Below are positions 12,298 through 17,120 of a DNA stretch of 17,120 bases, piece by piece. Each line of letters starts with the position of its first letter. Positions within the stretch are counted from its first letter, which is position 1. Made by a program: the position numbers and the translations under genes. This DNA comes from Blastocatellia bacterium (GTDB lineage Bacteria; Acidobacteriota; Blastocatellia; Pyrinomonadales; Pyrinomonadaceae), in assembly GCA_003487805.1 (NCBI GenBank), contig DNNE01000146.1, positions 1-17,120 of the forward strand. Reading direction: 5' to 3'. The notes beneath the pieces were generated by a model. It saw only the letters and a list, made by a program, of their open reading frames with translations. It was not told the DNA's origin and did no database searches.

Positions 12298-15162
12298 ATG
12301 AAACGCAATCGGTTCGATAAATATTTCGTGTCAACCGCTCTCTTGATCGTGATCGGCGCCATCGCCTGTCTCTTCTCAACGCGTCCGATCGCGGCTCGCA
12401 ACTTCGATAATCCCGTCGCTCTCCAAACCGACCCTTCGACCTCGCTCGCGCGCGGCCGCGCTCTACTAAAACAAGGTCATGCTGATCAGGCGTTGCCACT
12501 GCTGGAATCGGCGCTGAATTCTTTCACGCAAACAAATGACGCACGCGGCATTGCTGCCGCGCAAGATGCGCTCGGCGATCTCTACATGATCCAGGGCCAG
12601 TACAAGGTTGCGCTCGATCATTACAGATCGGCATATCAGTCGTTTGTCGTGGCGAGCGGCAAAGATCAGACAAGTTCATCCGCTGCGAACAACATTGCCA
12701 GTCGCGCCGGCTCCACCGCGAGCGCGGCGACTGAGACGGCGGCGAGCACACTCGACAACGGTTTCAATGCAAACCTGATGCTGGCGAAGATCGGCGACAC
12801 GAATTATCGGCTGGGCCAAATGTCGGACGCGAGCACCGCGTATTTCCAGATGAATGTGAAGAAGCCAGAGAGCGCGGGCGCCAAAGTTACGCGGCGGTTG
12901 GGAGGCCTGGGCGCGATTGGCGGCCTCATGCAGACTGGTCGTCCGTCAGTTGAAGTGCCAACCAGCAGTGCGGTCGGCTTACTCGAAACAAAGAAAGAAC
13001 TCGATGAATATCGCGTCGCGATCGTTTACATGACGTTCGAACTCGGCATGGGCCGGATCGCATTCGCGAACAAAGATCTCGAAACTGCCCGCAAACATTT
13101 TCAGAACGCGCTCGATGCCGGCAGCGGCGCCTTGCCGGTGGTGGCAAAGCTGGGTCAGCCCCGCCGCTTTCGCGCCGCCGCGCGCACCAGTCTCGGCGAC
13201 GTGGCTCTCCGCGAGGGCCGTTTCAAAGACGCGGCGAAAGTGTTCGGCGATGCTGCTGACGGCGCGAAGAAAGATGAGCGGCTTGATTTAATGTGGCCGG
13301 CGCAGCGCGGCCTCGGCCGCAGCCTTTGGTTGCAGGCTGCGCAGGAAAAAGACGGCGCGAAGATGCGCGATCAGGCATTGAACGCCTATCGTGACGCGCT
13401 GAAGACGATCGAAACGATTCGCGCCGGCAGCTTGCGCGCCGACGAATCGCGCACGACGTTTCTGGCGACGACCGAGGATGTATATGACGAAGCATCGAGC
13501 GCGTTCGCCGAAATGGCTTTGATGAATGCGTCAGGTAGCGCGCCGCTGTCAGGCAAGTCTCTCGACTATGCGGCCGAATCTTTCCGCATAGCGGAAGCCG
13601 GTCGCGCGCGTTCGCTGCTCGACATGCTCGGCGAAGTCAACGCGCAAATCACTGAAGGCGTGCCGGCGGATTTGCTGAAGAAGAAGCAGGACAACCTGGA
13701 TCGGCAACAGCAGATTGCCGAGCAGCTCACCGGTATTGCGCTTTCTGGCGATCAAAAACAGAAGCCTTCGGATCTCGAAAGCGAACTCGACAAGCTGCAG
13801 ACGGAATTCGATCAAATCGAAAACCAGATTCGCACCGCTAGTCCAAAGTATGCGGCCTTGACCGGGAACCAGCCGCTCGCGCTGGTCGATGTGCAGCAGA
13901 AAGTTCTGGATGATGGAACGGTCCTGCTCGAATACGCTTTGGGCAACGACAGTTCATACATGTTTGCAGTCACGCGCGCCGGTGTGTCGCTTTACAAGCT
14001 GCCGCGTCGCACCGATATCGACAAGCTCGCCACCGATTTTCGCGCGCAATTGATTCCGCCAAAGCTGCAACGCCGCATCGTCGGCATCGACGTAGCTGCC
14101 GATCAGCAGCGTGGCCTGGGAATCGTCCAGGGCCCGTCGGAAGATCTGCCGCCGTTCGTCGCCGCGTCGAATGCCCTTTACAAAGCAGTTATCGAACCGG
14201 CCGCTTCGGTGATCGGCGACAAACGAATTCTTGTCGTTGCTGACGGCGCGCTCAATTACATTCCGTTCGAAGCGTTGGTGAAAAACAGTGACGGCGCTGA
14301 TTACGCTTCGCTGAACTATCTGGTGAAGACAAACGAGATCGTTTACTCGCCTTCAGCGTCAGTGATCGCCGCGATTCGCCAGGGCTCCGGTGGTGCATCC
14401 TCCGGCAAGTCGATGCTGCTCGTCGCTGATCCGGTTTTTAGTGCCGACGACCCGCGCGCCAAAGGAAGTGGCGGGACATCAGCCAACGCGGAGACGCGCG
14501 GCCTTGGTCTGGGGCTTGAAAGCGCTGTCAACGATGTTGCGGGAAGCGCGGATGCTTCGTCCACGACGCCAGGCGGTCTCCATCTCGCGCGCCTTTCAGG
14601 CACGCGCACGGAGGCTGATGGAATCTCCAGGATTGCGAAAGCCGGCGGCGCGCAGGCTGACCTCTGGACGGATCTGAATGCGAACGAAGACAACGTGCGC
14701 AGTCACGACATGACCGGCTATCGATTCATGCATATTGCCACGCATGGTCTGCTCGATGCGGAACGCCCGCAGTTCACCGGAGTGGTTCTGTCACTCGTCG
14801 GCAACAAGACGAACGATGGCTTTCTGCGTACGGATGAGATCTTCAATCTGAAATTAGGAACGCCGCTCGTGATGCTTTCTGCCTGCGAAACCGGTTTGGG
14901 AAAAGAGAAGCGCGGTGAAGGTGTGATTGGCTTGACGCGCGCCTTCATGTACGCGGGCGCGCCCACTGTCGGCGTCAGCCTGTGGTCCGTCGCCGACAAA
15001 TCAACCGCCGATCTGATGACCGATTTTTATAAGCGCTTGCTGACCGGCTCATCTTCACCCGCCGCATCGATGCGGGCCGCCCAGGTGGCCATGATCGATG
15101 GCAAGAAATACTCGGCCCCATTTTATTGGGCGCCGTTTGTGTTGGTGGGTGAGTGGAAGTGA
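12298..15162 (+). CDS. Exported TPR-CHAT protease (caspase/separase-like)
   Basis: A 954-aa protein with an N-terminal export signal (hydrophobic 11-26; cleavage possible after RPIAA33, otherwise a membrane anchor). TPR-like helical pairs follow, for example LARGRALLKQGHADQALPLL (50-69), ALGDLYMIQGQYKVALDHYR (91-110), IGDTNYRLGQMSDASTAYF (165-183), GRIAFANKDLETARKHFQNA (252-271) and SLGDVALREGRFKDAAKVF (298-316). A coiled-coil-prone stretch lies at about 455-515. The C-terminal CHAT domain (about 530-954) carries the predicted dyad His816 (HIATHG) and Cys863 (LSACETGLG), then GVIGLTRAFMYAGAPTVGVSLW and the usual ending WAPFVLVGEW. All residues expected for a cysteine peptidase are present. 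The start has GAGGG 7 nt upstream. It closes the kinase-DUF4384 block and converges on a minus-strand gene 13 nt away. The substrate is unknown; the neighbouring DUF4384 proteins are candidates. Confidence 0.93.
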   Translation: MKRNRFDKYFVSTALLIVIGAIACLFSTRPIAARNFDNPVALQTDPSTSLARGRALLKQGHADQALPLLESALNSFTQTNDARGIAAAQDALGDLYMIQGQYKVALDHYRSAYQSFVVASGKDQTSSSAANNIASRAGSTASAATETAASTLDNGFNANLMLAKIGDTNYRLGQMSDASTAYFQMNVKKPESAGAKVTRRLGGLGAIGGLMQTGRPSVEVPTSSAVGLLETKKELDEYRVAIVYMTFELGMGRIAFANKDLETARKHFQNALDAGSGALPVVAKLGQPRRFRAAARTSLGDVALREGRFKDAAKVFGDAADGAKKDERLDLMWPAQRGLGRSLWLQAAQEKDGAKMRDQALNAYRDALKTIETIRAGSLRADESRTTFLATTEDVYDEASSAFAEMALMNASGSAPLSGKSLDYAAESFRIAEAGRARSLLDMLGEVNAQITEGVPADLLKKKQDNLDRQQQIAEQLTGIALSGDQKQKPSDLESELDKLQTEFDQIENQIRTASPKYAALTGNQPLALVDVQQKVLDDGTVLLEYALGNDSSYMFAVTRAGVSLYKLPRRTDIDKLATDFRAQLIPPKLQRRIVGIDVAADQQRGLGIVQGPSEDLPPFVAASNALYKAVIEPAASVIGDKRILVVADGALNYIPFEALVKNSDGADYASLNYLVKTNEIVYSPSASVIAAIRQGSGGASSGKSMLLVADPVFSADDPRAKGSGGTSANAETRGLGLGLESAVNDVAGSADASSTTPGGLHLARLSGTRTEADGISRIAKAGGAQADLWTDLNANEDNVRSHDMTGYRFMHIATHGLLDAERPQFTGVVLSLVGNKTNDGFLRTDEIFNLKLGTPLVMLSACETGLGKEKRGEGVIGLTRAFMYAGAPTVGVSLWSVADKSTADLMTDFYKRLLTGSSSPAASMRAAQVAMIDGKKYSAPFYWAPFVLVGEWK

Positions 15163-15175
15163 TTGGAGCGCGGTA

Positions 15176-15811
15176 CTAGATGACCCTCGCGGTCAATTTG
15201 GAGTACTGGTTGATTTTCTTCTCTAAGACTTCTTGAAGACGCAAAGAAGCCTCTAACACCCGTTTCAACTGGTCCCGGCGAGCGTCGAATACATCGTCCT
15301 TGTCCGGTTCCAACCCTGCAAAGACTGCGTCGAGGCGACGAATCCAACGGAAGCTAGTTTCCTCACTTTCATGTGAATCCAAAAACAACGTCTCAAATCG
15401 ATCATAACCCCTTACATCAAACCGTCTCGGCGCGCCCACTAGATCCACTAAGAGAAGATCCCCGATTGCTTGTTGCCAGTCTCGATATACATATGCCTCT
15501 TTGATTCCGAAAAATACGATTGCGCGACTTCTTTCTCCGATTATCAGTTCTACGGGTATGTTTACGTTCAATCCCTCGGAAATAATTTTCGCTGCGTCAG
15601 AGCAAAGTTGTCCTTTCGCCGCCTCGTCAAGCTCCAACGCATGGGTCTTATGTTCTTGAGTAAGAACTGATCTTAGTGTGTTATCAATTGCAACGGCCAA
15701 GTCTCTCATTTTGAAGTCATCAAGCGTTGGACTCGATGGTACCAAAATCCGAAGAAGTTCTTTCAACGCGAATCTTTGGGACGAAGCTGGGCAAGGCGCT
15801 TCTTTCTCCAT
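15176..15811 (-). CDS. Unrecognised 211-aa protein in a lower-GC patch
   Basis: I do not recognise this protein. It is soluble, without signal peptide or membrane segment, and charged, with predicted alpha/beta content: strands around NIPVELIIGERSRAIVFFGI (about 84-103), then RDWQQAIGDLLLVDLVG, and long C-terminal helices (QLKRVLEASLRLQEVLEKKI). Base composition is lower in GC than its neighbours; positions 15481-15540 and 15541-15600 each have 25 G or C in 60. This suggests a separately acquired gene. The ATG at 15811 has no ribosome binding site and lies inside the upstream 50-aa ORF. A TTG at 15766, overlapping that ORF's stop as TTGA, or ATG 15709 are possible alternative starts. It converges on the CHAT gene. 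With the two small upstream ORFs it may form an accessory, perhaps toxin-antitoxin-like, module; that is conjecture. Confidence 0.65.
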   Translation of the reverse strand: MEKEAPCPASSQRFALKELLRILVPSSPTLDDFKMRDLAVAIDNTLRSVLTQEHKTHALELDEAAKGQLCSDAAKIISEGLNVNIPVELIIGERSRAIVFFGIKEAYVYRDWQQAIGDLLLVDLVGAPRRFDVRGYDRFETLFLDSHESEETSFRWIRRLDAVFAGLEPDKDDVFDARRDQLKRVLEASLRLQEVLEKKINQYSKLTARVI

Positions 15812-15915
15812 TCAGAAATATTTTTCAAGCGGCGGCGGAACTCGGCGTCTGAGACTTCAGCTTTCGCCGGTTTCTTCGTGGCAGTCTGAGGCACGACTTG
15901 ATATTTGTTCTCCAT
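15763..15915 (-). CDS. Small basic 50-aa ORF upstream of and overlapping the unknown gene
   Basis: An ATG at 15915 with GGAG six bases upstream (the best ribosome binding site in this cluster) opens a 50-codon frame beginning MENKYQVVPQTATKKPAKAE and ending AQLRPKDSR. The product is rich in Lys and Arg, with an amphipathic helix-like DAEFRRRLKNISEWRKKR. It overlaps the 211-aa gene by 49 bases if that starts at 15811, or by 4 (TTGA) if it starts at 15766. It could be a small regulator, an antitoxin, or the misread N-terminus of the larger gene, since a single frameshift would join them. No family is recognised. Confidence 0.45.
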   Translation of the reverse strand: MENKYQVVPQTATKKPAKAEVSDAEFRRRLKNISEWRKKRLAQLRPKDSR

Positions 15916-16079
15916 GAATGACTCCGGGTTCATTATCATCCGGGGATGCTCGGATTATCAAGAATTGGGCGTCGGGTGCGTCGCTATCGAACTCAGTGAA
16001 GTCGTGGGGTATCCCAGAAGTCGCCAATCTTCTCGTCTGAAGCGGCTTTCGAAATGCTGCTCAATTGGTTTTCTTGCAT
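15857..16079 (-). pseudogene. Antitoxin-like small gene interrupted by a one-base insertion
   Basis: From ATG 16079 the frame reads through SISKAASDEKIGDFWDT and then meets a TGA at 15993-15995. Dropping one C from the CCCC run near 16010 continues it as WDTHDFTEFDSDAPDAQF and on to a TGA at 15857-15859, about 73 aa in all. The pattern (E-x-x-x-FWDTHDFTE-F/Y) is characteristic of small antitoxin-like proteins of the CopG-antitoxin/BrnA kind, as I recall them. The part after DAPDAQF does not look like the usual DNA-binding tail, so the gene may be a decayed relic, or the read may have a base error. A weak AAGG precedes the start. It lies upstream of the 50-aa and 211-aa ORFs on the same strand. 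Confidence 0.45.
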
Positions 16080-16128
16080 AAGCCTTAGCGATGAATCGCC
16101 GGGTCATTCTCAATCGTTCACCGCCCTT

Positions 16129-17055
16129 CTACGGCACGATCACGTCAACGTAATCCTTCGAATTATAGATATCGTCAGGAAAAACGAGCACGCCTTTGTC
16201 CGTATCGAGATCGAGATTCAGAACTTCTTTGAAAGCCAGCCACACTAGTTGGCTGCAATAGAAGCGACTCTGATCGCTCTTGTCGAGACCCTGAATGATT
16301 GGCCAGCGATAAGGCCTGCCTTTGCGTTCGCTGATCCAGCGAATGACACGAGGCAATTCGTTGGCAGAGCCTCCCCTGATTCTCACTACCCCAATGTGCG
16401 CGTAGCCGGATGCAAACTTATTCCATTCGACCGAGCGTACTCCCGGAGCATCGTTCGGCAACTCAGCAGTTGATTCGGCGAGAGTCCCATTCTTCGCGTC
16501 GACGACCATCGCGATGTGATTGAAGCGTCCCCACGTCATGTAGTTGATCACGTGCGAGCCAAACACAATGTCGCCGTCGCGCAAAAGCTTCCTGATCTCG
16601 TCGGGGTTCTGTGGGTTGATTTTTCGCGCGGCGGCGTCAGGCGCTTCCATGATTTCGGATGGGAGATTCTTGACGAGACTTGTCAGATCGACGGCGTTGA
16701 ATCCATCGAATGATTTCACGTTGGTGATTTGATTCAAGACCGGGCCAAGCGCGAGCGACGCCAGCGGTTGGCTCGCAATTCGTTGGAATTCAACTGCCGG
16801 AATAAAGACGAATTCGCCGTTTCGCTTGGCACCGGGAAGACTGCCGATTATTTCAGCCAGACCAGCCGGTAGAATGACAGCCGGATTGCGTGCGTCGCCC
16901 ATTGCCGCGCGCGCGTCGAATTTGAATTCGAGCCACGAATCGATCGTGCGCGCCTGGGCGTTTGCGGGAGCGACGCTCGCTCTGGCGATCAATAGCGCGC
17001 TGATCGCCAAAACGAGCAGTAAACCTCGGAATGTTTGGATCGCAAACATCGGCAT
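16129..17055 (-). CDS. Secreted permuted papain-fold (YiiX/NlpC-P60-like) cysteine hydrolase
   Basis: A 308-aa exported protein with a signal peptide (hydrophobic 11-24, likely cleavage after PANA33). Its C-terminal half has the order of motifs seen in circularly permuted NlpC/P60 (YiiX-like, DUF830) proteins: LRDGDIVFGSH (158-168), FNHIAMVVD (178-186) with candidate catalytic His180, AESTAE (193-198), and FYCSQLVWLAF (265-275) with candidate nucleophile Cys267. It ends FPDDIYNSKDYVDVIVP, the usual distal part of the fold. Such enzymes include amidases and peptidases acting on cell-wall peptides or lipids; the substrate here cannot be named. The N-terminal half (35-150) is unassigned. The ATG at 17055 and one two codons later (17049) both lack a Shine-Dalgarno sequence. 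No operon partner is visible; a partial palindromic repeat lies upstream. Confidence 0.85.
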   Translation of the reverse strand: MPMFAIQTFRGLLLVLAISALLIARASVAPANAQARTIDSWLEFKFDARAAMGDARNPAVILPAGLAEIIGSLPGAKRNGEFVFIPAVEFQRIASQPLASLALGPVLNQITNVKSFDGFNAVDLTSLVKNLPSEIMEAPDAAARKINPQNPDEIRKLLRDGDIVFGSHVINYMTWGRFNHIAMVVDAKNGTLAESTAELPNDAPGVRSVEWNKFASGYAHIGVVRIRGGSANELPRVIRWISERKGRPYRWPIIQGLDKSDQSRFYCSQLVWLAFKEVLNLDLDTDKGVLVFPDDIYNSKDYVDVIVP

Positions 17056-17087
17056 TGGGGTAAATCTGTGGCGCTGATTCGGGGCAC

Positions 17088-17110
17088 TAGCCCGACCGTA
17101 AGGGAGGGCT
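17088..17110. repeat. Partial composite palindromic repeat at the window edge (outer arm)
   Basis: AGCCCGACCGTAAGGGAGGG (from 17089) matches, with one base changed, the outer arm of copy 2 (inverse of 4918-4940). The hairpin part would lie beyond the end of the window. It is upstream of the YiiX-like gene. Confidence 0.65.
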
Positions 17111-17120
17111 CCAAATGCGC

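Noticed and set aside
15958..16107. Uninterrupted 49-aa frame on the minus strand overlapping the antitoxin-like relic
   Set aside because: It is intact where the antitoxin-like frame is broken, but its Arg- and Ser-rich translation shows no pattern, and it lacks a ribosome binding site.

Overview
The window looks like a chromosomal segment of an Acidobacteriota bacterium, probably from the Blastocatellia/Pyrinomonadaceae side. I infer this from a Ser/Thr kinase with an N-terminal zinc-ribbon-like motif and a C-terminal DUF4384-like domain, an exported CHAT-TPR protein, a VWFA-like secreted protein, an EF-G-2-type GTPase and many intergenic palindromic repeats. No marker gene fixes the taxonomy. 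No rRNA, tRNA, CRISPR array, transposase or phage gene was seen.

Layout. (1) 50-2143, minus: an EF-G paralogue of the EF-G-2 type. (2) A divergent spacer with a candidate promoter, then 2338-3717, plus: an exported serine-hydrolase-fold protein that keeps SxxK but has lost the Tyr and His of its other motifs. (3) 3972-4691, plus: a small exported VWFA-like protein behind a structured leader and followed by two stem-loops, the second a convincing intrinsic terminator. (4) 5115-6654, plus: three genes joined by GTGA and ATGA overlaps: an unknown acidic protein, a membrane protein with an FtsH-ectodomain-like segment, and a macro-domain protein. (5) 6865-9021, plus: an alpha-glucan phosphorylase behind a candidate promoter and a terminator-like hairpin, ending in a strong terminator. 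(6) 9161-15162, plus: a three-gene block of transmembrane Ser/Thr kinase-DUF4384, secreted DUF4384 protein and secreted TPR-CHAT protease. (7) 15176-16079, minus: a lower-GC patch with an unrecognised 211-aa protein, an overlapping 50-aa basic ORF with a good ribosome binding site, and an antitoxin-like ORF broken by one extra C. (8) 16129-17055, minus: a secreted permuted papain-fold (YiiX-like) hydrolase.

The intergenic spaces are dense in repeats. A composite palindrome (two opposed hairpins, sometimes inside an outer inverted repeat) lies in three successive spacers between 3.7 and 6.8 kb, with a partial copy at the right edge. Each of the three spacers preceding a gene in the kinase-DUF4384-CHAT block holds an inverted pair from a different repeat family.

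The best candidate for an undescribed system is the kinase / DUF4384 / CHAT-TPR block: a membrane kinase and a secreted protein share an extracytoplasmic domain type beside a secreted caspase-like protease, and the secreted DUF4384 protein and the CHAT protein share a TRGLGL peptide. The second is the overlapping three-gene unit joining an FtsH-like ectodomain without its protease to a macro-domain enzyme.
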